Positions 14,255-25,443 of a stretch of DNA of 64,000 nt are shown one piece after another. A program made the position numbers and the translations under genes. The notes beneath the pieces were generated by a model that did no database searches, had not been told where the DNA came from, and saw only the letters and a program-made list of their open reading frames with translations. The stretch comes from Ophioceras dolichostomum (lineage: Eukaryota > Ascomycota > Sordariomycetes > Magnaporthales > Ophioceraceae): contig PYST01000005.1 of NCBI GenBank assembly GCA_003049485.1, positions 246,463-310,462 on the forward strand. Reading direction: 5' to 3'. Every line of letters starts with the position of its first letter. The stretch's first letter is position 1.

Positions 14255-15547
14255 ATGCTTCCCTCATCTTTTTGTCTGCTCTTCGCGAGCGCCCTCGGTC
14301 TGGCCGCCGCTAAGCCGACAAACTTTCCTCGCGTCTCCGCCCGTGCTGCTTCTCTAGCCGACGCGAAGCAGAAGCTGCTGATTGGTGGCGGCAGCGCTAG
14401 CTCGCTGACTCTTGCCGAGTTTGACGGATCGGCGATCAAGCTCCTCACCAACTTTACCGCTAAGGAGAAGCAGGTCATGAGCTGGGTCGCTTTCAAGGAG
14501 CCCGATATCGCGTACGTCAACAGCGAGTGGGCCAGCGGCCTCAGCGTTTTCAAGGTGGATACGACCGGCAACAAGATCTCGCTCGTAGAGAACATTGCCA
14601 ACGGCACCGCTGGGGTCGTGCACTTGGAGTTCAACAAGGACAAGACCCTGATGGTCGGCTCCGCCTTCAACGGCGGCAACGGCACCGTCGACATCTGGCA
14701 GCTGGCTGCGAACGGCACCCCGACCCTGAAGGAGAGCATCGCGCTCAAGAAGGACGAGCGGACCAAGGAGTCAAAGATCCACGGCTCCGTGATCGACAAC
14801 TCGGGCAAGTTCTTCTTCCTGAACGACTGGGCCGGCGACTCGATCCACGTGCTGGACCCGTCCAAGTCCGGCGAGAAGGCCATCGTCCACACGGAGCAGC
14901 TCGAGCAGGGCTGCAACCCTCGCCACGGCGTCTTCTACCCTCCCAAGGCCCCCACGGCCACGCACTACCTCGTCCTCTGCGAGGCGCTCAACTCCGTCTT
15001 CGTCTTCGACCTCAACTTCACCGCCAGCGTCCCCACGCTGAAGGCCGACGGCATCTTCTCCACCATCAGCGCCAAGCTCCCGACGAACCCGGCCGCGACG
15101 GGGCCCTTCGCGGGCGAGATCGCCGTCTCGGCCGACGGCAAGAACGTGTACGTCTCGAACCGGCTCACGACCGCCGACGCCGACTTCACGGCGACCGACA
15201 ACATCGTCACGTTCTCGGCCAGGGCCGACAACGTCACCGTGGGGACCAAGATGGGGCCCCGCCTGACCCTCACGCTCGTAGACGCCGTCTCTTCGGGCGG
15301 CAAGGCGCCCCGCATGTTCAGCCTGGGGGCCGACGCGAAGCAGGCCGTGCTCTTCAACGTCAACGACAAGAACGGCACGGGCCTGATCGCCTTCGAGCGC
15401 GACCCGTCCACGGGCTTCCTGACCTCGCTCAACAGCACTGCTATTCCCTACAAGACCTTCGCTGGTGACCTGGGCTCCGCCGACTTCGGCCCCCAGATCG
15501 TCCTGCCCATCCCCAGCACCGCCAACGGCACTCGCTCTAGGTGCTGA
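14255..15547 (+). CDS. Secreted lactonase-type seven-bladed beta-propeller protein
   Basis: An intron-less 430-aa protein. It starts MLPSSFCLLFASALGLAAAK, a classic signal peptide with cleavage near residue 19. The body has repeated strand patterns of the lactonase / 6-phosphogluconolactonase-like propeller (PF10282): VVHLEFNKDKTLMVGSAFNG, KIHGSVIDNSGKFFFLNDWA, CNPRHGVFYPP, GEIAVSADGKNVYVSNR and GLIAFERDPSTGFL. 'PRHGVF', 'vsadGknvYvSNR' and 'i..f.rdp.tG.L' are recurring blade features of this family, which includes 6-phosphogluconolactonase and carboxy-cis,cis-muconate cyclase. Multiple N-x-S/T sites (for example NFT, NGT, NVT) fit passage through the secretory pathway, so a role in central metabolism is unlikely. 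Substrate unknown. Codon use is strongly G/C-ended, suggesting high expression. Confidence 0.88.
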   Translation: MLPSSFCLLFASALGLAAAKPTNFPRVSARAASLADAKQKLLIGGGSASSLTLAEFDGSAIKLLTNFTAKEKQVMSWVAFKEPDIAYVNSEWASGLSVFKVDTTGNKISLVENIANGTAGVVHLEFNKDKTLMVGSAFNGGNGTVDIWQLAANGTPTLKESIALKKDERTKESKIHGSVIDNSGKFFFLNDWAGDSIHVLDPSKSGEKAIVHTEQLEQGCNPRHGVFYPPKAPTATHYLVLCEALNSVFVFDLNFTASVPTLKADGIFSTISAKLPTNPAATGPFAGEIAVSADGKNVYVSNRLTTADADFTATDNIVTFSARADNVTVGTKMGPRLTLTLVDAVSSGGKAPRMFSLGADAKQAVLFNVNDKNGTGLIAFERDPSTGFLTSLNSTAIPYKTFAGDLGSADFGPQIVLPIPSTANGTRSRC

Positions 15548-17300
15548 GAGTCGCCGTGGTTGTTAGCGTGAGGATGTGGCAGAGGCACGCAACCCAGCGC
15601 TAGGAATTTATTTTCTTTTTCCCCCCTCTTTTTGGGGGTTCTCTTGGGTATCTGTCTTACCCCTCATGATTTATTACAAGGCCGTCTGAAAAGATTCTAT
15701 TCTACATCTGTTTTATTTTTACCTGTGTATCTTGATATCCCACTTGTCTCTTTCGGTGGCGTTTTTGGTTCTTCTCTTCTTTTGTCTTGTGTCTCGGCGC
15801 ATTTCGGTCTGCGTCTTTTTCATTTTTATTTTTTTTTATCTTTCTTTGTCTCCCTTCCTCTGACGTGGATACCTTTTGGCGTCCGTGGTCATCAATCACC
15901 ATCGGTGGTGTGGTGTCACGGCTCGGGGGTGTCGGTCGGTCAGGCGGCCTAGCCTGCAGAGGAGGCGGCTCGCACCCCGCCCCTAACCGTCTGCAGCGAA
16001 TCCTTCCCGTCTGCTTCCCCTCCTCAGGTCGCCTTGTATGCCCGTTCTGGCTTCACTTCGTGGTCGCCTGAGTTTCACGTCACATCAGGATTTGGGGGCT
16101 GGCGTTTCACAGGATTGACTCAACTTGCATGATGGACTTTTTTTTTTCTTGTCGATGTTGTCCTTCCCCTCTCGTCCATGTCCATGGCCACGCACCTAAG
16201 CTAAGGTACCTGCCTCACTCGTACATACCAAATACCTTCACAGACAAGACGGTCAGTCCGCACCTTTTAAAACATCTACCATCCGAGGTTTTGCCTATCA
16301 GTGTGACCAATCTGTGGTGATTTGGTAGGGGCATGTGGAGGTAGATTGCGTAGCTTACCCTTCTGTCCGCGATTCCTCCGAAATGCGTCCAGTCACGGGT
16401 GCAGTTGATGCCTGCGCCGTGGGGCATCAACTTCTTCCTGACTAGCTGGAACTGGAAAGATCCACGGCGCGGCCGCAGCCACAATCACAACCACCATCGC
16501 ACGAAGGGCGGTGAGAGCCGCATCTTCTTTTTCCTTTGGTTCTCCCTTGTAGGTCTGCCGCCATCGGGAAAGGTGACTTTGACTTTTTTCTTGTGTTCTC
16601 TCGTTCGCTCCTCCATGGAGGCGGGGCTCTGTCGGCTAGTGCGGAGTCCCAGATTGGATGCATGTATGGGCTCGTAAGGCGGCCTCTCTTCTCCAGGGAC
16701 GGGTTGCAACGCTGACACCACCCAACCAAGACAGTCCAGGGAGCAAAGCTCACGTTGCTTGCTTGGCACCTTGAGATTCGCTCGATTTGGCCGGGCGTCC
16801 TCTCGCAGCCTGCAGCATCCTGCAGCCCTAAATTGGGGCTGTGCACCGGCATGTGGCAGCCTGAAGGCCAAAAGGGGGGATGAGGCCCATTAGACCCAAT
16901 GAGAGATCGCCGACAGTGAAGGGCGAGTAGCCAGATTACGCCACGAACGCCAAGCCCCCGCGCACCCCCGGGTTCACCGCCGAAAACAATCGGGTGGCCG
17001 GCAGGCCATGGGGGATGCCTGCGGGCGGCTGATGAGGAAGTTCGATGTTCGTTGGGAGCTTGATGACTGACCACATTGGGAGGCACATCGGGTGCGGACG
17101 GCAATTGCATTTGAAGAGCGCAGAGCCCCTTCCTCGCCGCCCTGGCGCGGCCGTTGGGGGCTGCTGGTATTAGAGTTGCGAACTCCGTCTGACCCAAGCA
17201 TTCGGATCCCGGGAGGTCGTGGTTCCCTATCTCGCATATTCGATATTCGGTATCGCAAGTGTCTGACTGTCGCCACCCCCTGCCAAGACCGACCGACGAG
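15548..17300. other. Intergenic: T-rich 3' region and Clr5-gene promoter
   Basis: The first 350 bases are T-rich (TTTTATTTTT-type), consistent with the 3' UTR and termination zone of the lactonase gene. The rest is mixed sequence. A long minus-strand frame that enters this region from 18058 is antisense to the Clr5 gene and has no family-like content. Confidence 0.5.
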
Positions 17301-19514
17301 ATGCCGCCCGAAAATCCAGATGCTCCGACCGGTTCCGCCGCTGGCTCATCTGCCAGTTCCTCAGCTGGCTCGTCCGCCGCCGGCTCGTCTGCCGCCAACT
17401 CCTCCGCCGGCCAGAAGGGCGTCCCCACGCAGGCGGAATGGGACGCCCACAAGGATACCATCATAGACCTGTACCTGGCCCAAAAGAAGACCCTGAAGGA
17501 GGTGATGCAGATCATGGCAACGGAACACAACTTCAAAGCCAGGTGAGAAGCCGCCACCATCTTACTACTCTGCCAACCTCCACGCCAAAGTGTGTCTGCC
17601 CTGGGAGGGAGGTAGTTTCGTAACCTAACTGATGTTATCTTCGACACACACAGCCCGAAGATGTATAACAACCGCTTCAAATGGTGGAATACCACCAAGA
17701 ACATGCGTGCTAGAAACGCCGTCGAGATCAACACCAAGCAGAAAGAGCGCGACCGCACAGGCCGTGGCGAGGCCGAATATCTGGTCCACGGCCGCATCGT
17801 GAACCCAGACCGCGTCAAAAAATACCTCAAGAGGGCTTCTACCAAGCGTATCGAGACAGCCATGAAGCAGCTATCTCTAGAGATTCCGGACGATCCCTCC
17901 TCACAGAGAACCTCCGCCGTGGTGGTCCGCACTCCAGGCACTCCACAGGGACCACAGGGCTCGTCCTCCTTCCCTCGCTCGCCTAGCCCGCTCGACACCC
18001 ACCGCCTCGCCTCTCCCGACGTTCTCAAGGTGCCCGAGGAGATATTCGTCTTGATCAAGAATTTCTACTCGGGCTACTTCGACATCCACCCCGCGACGCA
18101 CACGAGGTCCATGGGCCTCCAGGCCTTCCTCTCCCTCAAGAACGATCTGGTCCGCTTCGACAGCCAGTACCAAGCGCTCGCCTACATCTTCGTCGAGCCT
18201 TTCAGCGAGAGCATGTTCCAGCTGCTCGACTGCTACTACATCGAGATCCGCGACCAGATGCGCGAGCAAAACGACCATTTCCTCCTACCCACGTGTCTGC
18301 ACAACGTGTTCTTCCTGTCTACTGTACCCATGATCACGCCCTTTGCGGCGATGCTCCTCAGATACTTGCGCGACGGCAGCGGTATATACCTGGGTCCCGA
18401 ACACCCGTTGACGGGCGTGTGGGACCGTCTCCTCAAGACGTTCCAGCGCGACGGCAATCCGGGCAGCCGGGACATGTTCCGGGCGCTGGGGGACTACATC
18501 AACGATCGCCTGCGCAACGTACTGGGCGAGTACAACATCCTGTACCTGCGCATCCTACATCACTACTTGTGGACGTACAACGGGTTTGAGACGTTCCAGA
18601 ACACCATCAACTCCCAGATCGCCAGGCTCGAAGACATTGTCGCCTCCGTCCTGGGCGAGACAGCGCCGCCTGCTGCGGCCTCGTTCCAGATTCCCCCTGT
18701 CTCTCTGTATAACTCTCCCCCTGTACCATCATCAGCTGGACGTCCTTCATTAGTACCAAGACCTGTGCTCCTCTCGTCCGCCTTCGACTCAGACCATTCT
18801 GCGTACAGCTCCCCAGCACCAACAGTATCCTCATACATCACTTCCACGCCCACTCCTCCCGGCCTGCTGCTTCCCCCTCCAGCCGACGCCTCCCAAGAGA
18901 ACCAACCACCCCTGCACCCGCATCTACACCAACATCTGTATCAACATTCACACCAACCTTCCCATCAGCATCCACACCAACCTCTACTTCACCAGATTCT
19001 CTCTCAACGACAGCAACAACAGCAACAACCCCCTTCCATCCACCAACCCCGCCCTCACTATCCCATCCCCAATCTCCCCATGCCTACCACCAGCACCAGC
19101 ACCACCATCGCCCCGCCAGACATCCACCCGGACGACCTCCGCTACACGAACGAAGTGAAGACGATCCTCCGGGGCTCCCTCACCTTTGGCCTCTACGTCT
19201 CGGGCATGCACGCCGAGGCCCTGGCCGCCGCCCAGGAAACCCTGGCGGGCACCGCCGTCGACGTCCTGCCCGGCGTGAAGGGGTGCCTGCACAGCGTGGC
19301 GGGCAACGTGGCGTTCACGAACGGCGACGCCGTCACGGCCGTGCACCACGCGCGGGCCAGCCTGCAGTTCAGCGAGGATGCACAGGTTAGCCGCACGGTC
19401 GTCATCGCGAGGCTGTCGAGGCTCGCGACGTTCCTTGAGGGGGTTGGGGATGTTCAGGGTGCGGAGGAGGTGAAGGCTAGGGTTAAGGGGTTGATCGAGA
19501 GTATCGGTGGTTGA
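17301..19514 (+). CDS. Clr5-domain protein (two exons)
   Basis: Exon 1 is 17301-17542 and exon 2 is 17654-19514, joined over a 111-bp intron (gtgaga ... cacacacag). The codon AG|C at the join restores one continuous frame, giving 700 aa. After a Ser/Gly/Ala-rich leader (residues 8-38), residues 43-95 read TQAEWDAHKDTIIDLYL, QKKTLKEVMQIMATEHNFKA, SPKMYNNRFKWW. This is the Clr5 domain (PF14420: W-x2-H-K-x2-I-x2-L-Y ... T-L-x-E-V-x2-I-M ... MY+x+hxxW), named from fission yeast Clr5 and common in fungal regulators, often with ankyrin or NACHT parts. The middle (about 220-440) is helical. It is followed by a Pro/His/Gln-rich disordered region with a short polyQ tract and a helical C-terminus resembling a TPR-like bundle. 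A DNA- or chromatin-linked role is inferred from the family only. Confidence 0.85.
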
Positions 19515-20759
19515 ATCGTTAGGGAGGTGCTTAGGAACCTAGGGGCGAAAGTAGACTAGAATCAGCGTGATGAAGGGAGGTGGGCTTGCTGGTTTTGCGT
19601 AGTGTAATATATGTACTATCAGATGAACTTTTTTTGGCAGGTCAAAAAGGGACATTATCAATCAGCCGAACATGACGGCGCAGAGCGCTCACGGGTCGAG
19701 CTGCCTCGCAATGCATAAATACACTTACTATCATCACCGTCCCTGTCTCATCGCTTCAAAGTATTAGCAGGTTTCGTTGGATTCACTAGCACCGAGCTGA
19801 AAAGTCAGATGCCGAGAGGGCACTACGCCGTCGGGATCGAAGGAAGAGACGACAGGTTTATACCTCGCATATTCTCCGTTCAGTCTAGCCCCTCATAGCC
19901 CTCCTTTCATCTGTTCAAGTAGATCAGTACTACCTACATACCTGCTCGATGCAGATCCTTGTCCACTGGGGAAGTGCGGTAAGCTCATTCCAAGCTATGG
20001 GAGGGGAAAGGTAAGCTCATTCCAGGCTATGGGAGGGGAAACGGTTTGCACCAGCCGCGAACGCCGCCGTTCCTTAGAATGGCCAAATTCAAAGTCAGGC
20101 ATGGCAAATACCGAGATGACAAGACCGATTTTTGGAGACGGCGTATGTGCTTCCTTGATTCGGGAGCAAATACCGTACTATACGCTGGGGGTTTAATATA
20201 GTAGTATCGGTCGGCACCGACCCGTCCTGGCGTCCAAAAGAAGCCAAACCGTAAATTCAGAGCTGCGAGCCATTTGCCAATCCTAAAGGAGCTGTCCGAC
20301 CAACTTTTTTTGCCAAGCGAGCTCATGGTGCAAAACTAGGTATTTCCCTGGTTGGTGTCCGGGTTGGTGGATACACTGCTCTATTGCGCTCCTCCTCAGC
20401 CTGCCTCAGGAGTTAGGACCAGCCTGAAATATTGCCCAACAGCCCCAACCGACCATACCGTTCACCATGCAGTAGTTTCATAGCGAGCTCTTCCTGCCTG
20501 AGCATCTGTACCTGTAGGAACGGCACCCAGAAACCGGGTCTCATCATGCTGCTTGATGGATCACCAATCACGCTTAATAGCCTACCACATTCTTCCCCCC
20601 CCCCCTCCCCCCCTTCTCCCTGATATCAGTGGCTTTGCTCACTACTAGGGACCTGAGATTGGCCTGTAATTTATCATTTACCCAGCTAGCAAGAGTTACA
20701 ATATAAAGAACCACGTTGGGACCGCATCACACAGTCAGCCACCACCCCTTCGCTCACGC
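19515..20759. other. Intergenic between convergent genes
   Basis: This lies between the 3' ends of the Clr5 gene (plus) and the methyltransferase (minus). It contains a 32-bp tandem duplication and a C-run (about 20595-20615), but no supported gene. Confidence 0.5.
19978..20041 (+). repeat. 32-bp direct tandem duplication
   Basis: The units 19978-20009 and 20010-20041 (starting GGTAAGCTCATTCCA) are identical except for one A/G difference, so the duplication is recent. Confidence 0.9.
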
Positions 20760-21692
20760 TCACGCCTTCTTCCCCAAGGCAACGACCGCCACCATCGTCC
20801 CATCCCACTTGCCGCCCTCCCAGTTCTCCTTCAGATACCTCAGCACGGCCGGCCCGATCTGCGGCCCATACCTCTCGCGCTGCTCGGCAGACCACAACCG
20901 CATCGTCACGACGGTCATCAGTATCGCGCAGGCTTCGGCGAACTCCTCGGCCCCGACCTCGGGCGTGAACGCGTACTCGTGCACCTCGACGTCCACGAAG
21001 CCCGCGCCCTCGAGCTTCGCCCTCGCAGCGACCGGGTCGTCCCACCCCTTGCCGGGGAACAGCATCGACGGGTCGGCCACCAGCGCGGGCGCTTCCGGCA
21101 CGAACGCCGCCATCGCCGGCAGCGCGAGGCTCGTCCACCACGCGAGGGCCTTCCAGCCCGTGAAGCCCGCTACACCTCCGTTCGGATATAAAACACGGAG
21201 GGCCTCGGCCAGGACGGCGGCGTCGTCGCGGCTGGCGAAGACGCCGAAGTTGTTGAGAACGTGCGTGAACGAGCCGGAGGCCAACAGCTGCGGAGAGGCC
21301 GCCCGCATGTCTGCCTGCACGACCTCGACCTTGTCCTTGTGGGGTGTCCAGATCGGGTCGGTGGCGGCGCGGTTGCGCACGTAGCTCGTCATCTTCTCGT
21401 CGATGTCGGCGGCGACGACGCGCTTGAGGGTCAGCGTGTTGGATGATGGCCGGCTGAGGAGACGGAAGAGCTCGTCAGCGACGATGCCGCCGCCGCAGGC
21501 GTTGTCGAGAACCTCGAGTGGCTGCTGGCCCTGACTCCCGCCCTGGCTTTTGTCGATATGGCTGGATAGCTGGAGAGCCCGACGCAGCATATCGGCGCCG
21601 GGAGGACCCGTGACCTTCTCATTGGTCTGGAGGACGCGCACGGCGGGCGTGAAGTTGGTGATGTGTTTAGGGGCAGGGGCAGGGGCAGCCAT
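20760..21692 (-). CDS. Class I SAM-dependent methyltransferase
   Basis: An intron-less 310-aa protein. Residues 60-72 read EVLDNACGGGIVA, the motif I strand and Gly-rich loop (hhDxxCGxG) that binds S-adenosylmethionine. VVAADIDEKMTSYVR gives the acidic residue at the end of strand 2 that holds the ribose. VEVVQADMRAASP is the motif with the adenine-contacting Asp, and FTHVLNNFGVFASRDDAAVL with ALRVLYPNGGVAGFTGWK corresponds to motifs II and III. The architecture resembles UbiE/LaeA-like fungal methyltransferases acting on small molecules, with an insertion-rich C-terminal half (KGWDDPVAARAKLEGAGFVD). The substrate is not predictable, and no polyketide or peptide synthetase lies nearby. The start is the ATG at 21692, the first in frame ahead of the conserved region. 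Confidence 0.85.
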   Translation of the reverse strand: MAAPAPAPKHITNFTPAVRVLQTNEKVTGPPGADMLRRALQLSSHIDKSQGGSQGQQPLEVLDNACGGGIVADELFRLLSRPSSNTLTLKRVVAADIDEKMTSYVRNRAATDPIWTPHKDKVEVVQADMRAASPQLLASGSFTHVLNNFGVFASRDDAAVLAEALRVLYPNGGVAGFTGWKALAWWTSLALPAMAAFVPEAPALVADPSMLFPGKGWDDPVAARAKLEGAGFVDVEVHEYAFTPEVGAEEFAEACAILMTVVTMRLWSAEQRERYGPQIGPAVLRYLKENWEGGKWDGTMVAVVALGKKA

Positions 21693-23103
21693 GTTTGCTC
21701 GGAGTCGGTGGCCAAGGCTGGAAGTTCGGCGTAAGAAGAGGATGACGAAGACAGAGCAACTAGGGAACGACGAGAAGCTGGACCAAGCAAGCTTGTTATG
21801 AAGTCATGGTACGAGACGGTGTAGGTCTGTACTAGGAGTAGTATTCTACGGGAATGGCCGTAAGCCTGCTTGGCCGCAATGATGTGGGGAAGGATCCTGC
21901 TAAAGGATCGCGACCCTGTACTTGGCGTCGCTTACGCCTCCGAATAGCCCAACGACATCATGCTAGAGGTGTTCCTGTGGCGTTTTGGAAGCACGTGATA
22001 CGGGGCGAGCACCTGGCTGCTTAGTCAACGCGAGCGCGTTATTCTCTTTGTAGATTAAATACGGAGGTGACCCCTCTCTTTAGGAGAGCATCACTCTTTA
22101 CAATACAACGCTCTATTTTTCCTTTGTACGTAGGGGGAGAACGTCACAGTTCCCTCCCTGCAGCTACGCCTACCAAAAGGGGCATGTGTAGGGCGTATGC
22201 CCATATTAGGCGCTGCCTGCGCCGTCAAATCCTTCCACCTGTGGATAGTTCAGGCTGCATGGAGCGGCTAGGGGTAGCGGCATGAGTGGCGCCCTGGCGA
22301 ACAGAATGTTGGCGACGGGTCTTCCGCTGACAAATAGCATCATCATTCCGACAACGAGGCAATCACAGCAGAGCCAGCGGAGCCTCATCGACGGCAGCGT
22401 ACCATCATGACTCCGCTCAAGATGCGAAAGCTGGTAGTAGAGTCGGGAATCCGGGGCTAAACTACGTAAGTACCTACCTACTCTACATCCGTGAGAACCG
22501 AGAACGATAGATCCGGATGTCCGCAGCCTATCGGTCCCCAACAACGCAATAGAGCGAGTGACTCGGGACATTGGTCATCAGAACCAGAACTCTCTCGATG
22601 TCGAAGCCTCGCAGGGGCATCGACCGCAGAGCCCTTATGAGCTCGAAGACGCGGAGTGGAAATGCAAGCAGATTTTTTTTGGGGACAGGGGATAAGTGCG
22701 GCGACTCCCATTAGAACTATTACACTGCCCCCTTGCGGTATATTTCCATTTCGGCCCAAATACGTTCGCGCATGCGCTCGCATTTATAGTACCAACTCCA
22801 AAGGAGCAGTGGGAGTCTGGTCAGGGAGATCTGCAGCAAGGTGTGCCGCTACGGCAGGGGCATTGAAAGTTACGATAAGGAAAAAAGGAAAATATAATTG
22901 TTGCTAGCTACCTTGGTAGTTCCTGACCCGTCCGCGATCGCTGTTCGTTTCGATCAACGATGGCAGATGGGTCTGTGCAGTTGGAAGATGGATGAGAGGG
23001 GAAGATAGAATGGGCCCCGTGGAAGTACTAGATAAATTGCCTCCCCCTCCCTCAGGCGAGCCCTAAAAGGCAACGGCGTACGACCACTCCGTCAAGGGTC
23101 GTC
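21693..23103. other. Intergenic spacer
   Basis: Short frames on both strands, none with family-like sequence. The region leads into the pseudogene island that starts at 23104. Confidence 0.45.
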
Positions 23104-23619
23104 CTACAGTCTCTTGAGGACCTCGCGGAGCTGCGCCGGGTGCGTGCTACCACGCTGCTCATAGTCCCACTCGACAAACTCCTATTTGACTATCCCCATC
23201 TTGCCTTGGATGGGTTGGATGTTCAGCGCAACTTGATCGAGCTGCTCGCTGACGGAATCGGCCTTCGCTGCTGTGATCTTGCTAGCCTTGGCGGTCTCGT
23301 GGCAGGAGCGTACGGTCTCCTTCTCCGGATCGAGCAGCTCAACGAGGGATTTGAGGATCGTCTCGGCGCCTGTACTCAAAGCGTCCTCAGGGTTGAGCCA
23401 CGAGGGGATTCTCGAGTTTCTCCTTGACTATGACGAGTGGGCGAGGCCCTCTAAGTTGATGATGGCCTTGCTAAGCTCGGTGATTTGTCGCTTCATACAT
23501 GTGGTACGCTCTCGGAGCTTGAGGTGGGCTTTGCAGCCGAGGTTCTCGCTGCTGGCATCGGAAGGCATCGTGTGTGGCAGTAGGATGACAGGTATTGCAG
23601 AGGTTGGCTGTTTTTGCAA
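23104..23619 (-). pseudogene. Coiled-coil-like fungal protein, two in-frame TAG codons
   Basis: One minus-strand frame runs from an ATG at about 23619 to a TAG at 23106-23104, interrupted by TAG at 23430-23428 and again just before about 23180. The three segments are clearly one protein: TTCMKRQITELSKAIINLEG, then LSTGAETILKSLVELLDPEK and SKITAAKADSVSEQLDQVAL, then EFVEWDYEQRGSTHPAQLRE. Heptad-like Leu/Ile spacing suggests a coiled coil. Both interruptions could be CAG to TAG, the C-to-T change in a CpA context expected of repeat-induced point mutation (RIP). No family is recognised with confidence. It resembles the helical leader regions of fungal STAND-type proteins, but no nucleotide-binding domain is present. 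Confidence 0.55.
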
Positions 23620-23776
23620 AGGTCAAAGAAAGGGGTAGCAGCGAGCATGGGAAGTTGGAGGTGGGAGGATAGCTGACCTGGTATTTTGGACGGGCGCTTT
23701 GGGAGCTGCTTCCCGGAGATTATATACCTGGCAGATACCCCTCGCACACGCTGGACCGCAGTCTCTTCCGCTCCGT

Positions 23777-24106
23777 GAATAACTTCCGAAGCAACCCAAT
23801 AATGACAGCTGATCAGGTGTGTTGCTTTCCAAAGATATTGAAAGTGACCGACGTATGACGTGTCGGCCGGCACCAAATCAACTAGAGGAATTCGTAAATA
23901 ACCTTCAAAGCAATTTAATAATAATAGCTGATCGGCCGTGTCGCCTTCCAGTGATATTGGAGGTAGCCGGCGTGTGACTTTCGAAGTAACTCAATAATGA
24001 CAGCTGATCAGTCGTGTTGCTTTGACCGACGTGTGACGTATCGGCCGGCACCAAACCAAGTAGAGGAATTCGTGAATAACATTCGAAGCAACTCAATAAT
24101 GACAGT
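23777..24106. repeat. Diverged tandem repeats inside the pseudogene island
   Basis: About four copies of a core, GAATAAC(N)TTCGAAGCAACT then CAATAATGACAGCTGATC, start near 23777, 23893, 23977 and 24072. A second shared block, CGGCCGGCACCAAA(T/C)CAA followed by TAGAGGAATTCGT, occurs after the first and third copies. The copies differ by many C/T and G/A changes. The last copy directly abuts, and truncates, the 3' end of the SDR pseudogene. Confidence 0.75.
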
Positions 24107-25043
24107 CGTCGAGGCTCCGCCCGACGACGCGCTTGCCCACCGCCAGCGCCAACCCCAAAAGCAACCCCGTCGGCTCCCTATTCAAGCCCGTGTTGCGCAC
24201 GACGCCCGGGTCGACGAGGTTGACGATCACGTCGCAGCTGTCGACGTACGCCGCTAACTTGTCCAGCGAGAGGTTGCCCAGCAGCTTTGAAGTAGAATAG
24301 TGCATCATGGCGTCCCACGGCTGCGGGCGCGTGGCGTCGCTGTCGAATGACGACAGGAGCGGCGAGGCGTCGCGGTTCGAGAACGGATTGTTGTACACGA
24401 TCGCGCTGCCCACGATGGTGAGCCTTCCCGGATGATAGCCGTCGGGGTTCACCGTGCTGCCCGCGAAGGACTTGGCGCGGAGCAAGGGAAGCAGCAGGGT
24501 GGCGAGGGCCGTGGTGGATAGGTAGTTGACCTGGAAGGTCTCGCCGTGGCCCGTCTGGGGGACCCTGCGCGGCTCATGTGAGATCAGCGCCGCGTTGAGG
24601 ATCGCGATCTCGAGACGAGGCAGCTCCGTCTGGACGCGCGTCGCGAGGGCCTGGATCGAGTCGTAGGACGTCATCTGCAGCGGCCAGAGGTCGAGCAAGG
24701 CGAGGGGAAATTTCGCCTGCAGCGCGTCGACGGCGGGGCGGTCCTTGGGTGGGTTCCGGGCCGTGAAGATGAGACGGGACAGGCCGAGCTCTAGGAGCTG
24801 GCGGCCACAGTCGAGGGCCATGCCGCTCGCGCCCGTGATGAGGCAGGTCTGTCCGGAGAGTTTGGCGGCGTCCTTGGGGACCTTGGCCGGGGTGGTAAGC
24901 TAGGACTTGAGGAAAAGCTTGCCGAAGGAGCCCGGAAGGCCGGGATACGGCTCCATGTCGTGGGAATGGACCGCCGGCGTCGCGGAAGCCGAGGTGGAGG
25001 AGGTCTTTTCGGCCGAGGATATCTTAGATGAACAGCCTGACAT
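24093..25043 (-). pseudogene. Short-chain dehydrogenase/reductase, nonsense codon and lost 3' end
   Basis: The frame starts at MSGCSSKISSAEK (ATG 25043-25041), reaches GSFGKLFLKS and meets TAG at 24902-24900. It continues without shift as LTTPAKVPKDAAKLSGQTCL and ITGASGMALDCGRQLLEL. T-G-A-S-G is the start of the SDR cofactor motif, though the usual T-G-x3-G-x-G spacing is one residue short. Downstream are LEIAILNAALIS (the N-A-G/A strand), FQVNYLSTTALATLLLPLL and HYSTSKLLGNLSL, which carries the catalytic Y-x3-K. The classical SDR core is therefore present. The protein breaks off after VVGRSLDD, where repeat sequence takes over (24093-24106). The TAG is consistent with CAG to TAG. A premature stop, a shortened glycine motif and a missing C-terminus make function unlikely. 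Confidence 0.7.
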
Positions 25044-25443
25044 GATGTATAGGGTGCATAGTGGGTATCTCTGTGAGTGTGACTGAATTCTTAGAGATAA
25101 GGCGGTGGGATTATACTTGCAGTGATGTTGTGGGCTGTTGTTGGGATATTGTATTGCAGCGTGTGTGGATGATGAGTGGTGATGAGAGTTAAGCATACTG
25201 GAGATGTCGACCTCTACTTCAGGGCTGGATTATATACGTATCTGTCCCAATAACCTTATCTCGTCGTCATCTAGCCTGATGTCTTTGCCCGTTATAAATC
25301 GGTCGCGGGCCTCGTCGATGGACCGAGAGGAGTCATTGTTTGGCTGAATGACCGAAGATGTTAGCGGCAATGCTGCACCAAGCTAGGGATATCATTGAGG
25401 CGGCTTTGGATCCCGATTCCAACTCGGAGAAGTAGGTAGGTAC
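25044..25443. other. Spacer between two pseudogenes
   Basis: This is the former promoter of the SDR gene (minus strand). It has short repeats of TATTGTATTG type and no ORF of note. Confidence 0.4.

Noticed and set aside
14527..15468. 313-aa Arg-rich ORF in the lactonase locus
   Set aside because: It is an out-of-frame reading of the GC-rich lactonase gene.
16442..18058. 538-aa minus-strand ORF
   Set aside because: Much of it is antisense to the Clr5-domain gene, whose exon join and domain are convincing. The remainder shows no family-like sequence.
23777..24106. Possible CRISPR-like spaced repeats
   Set aside because: The copies are diverged, unequally spaced and eukaryotic in context; they are tandem repeat debris.
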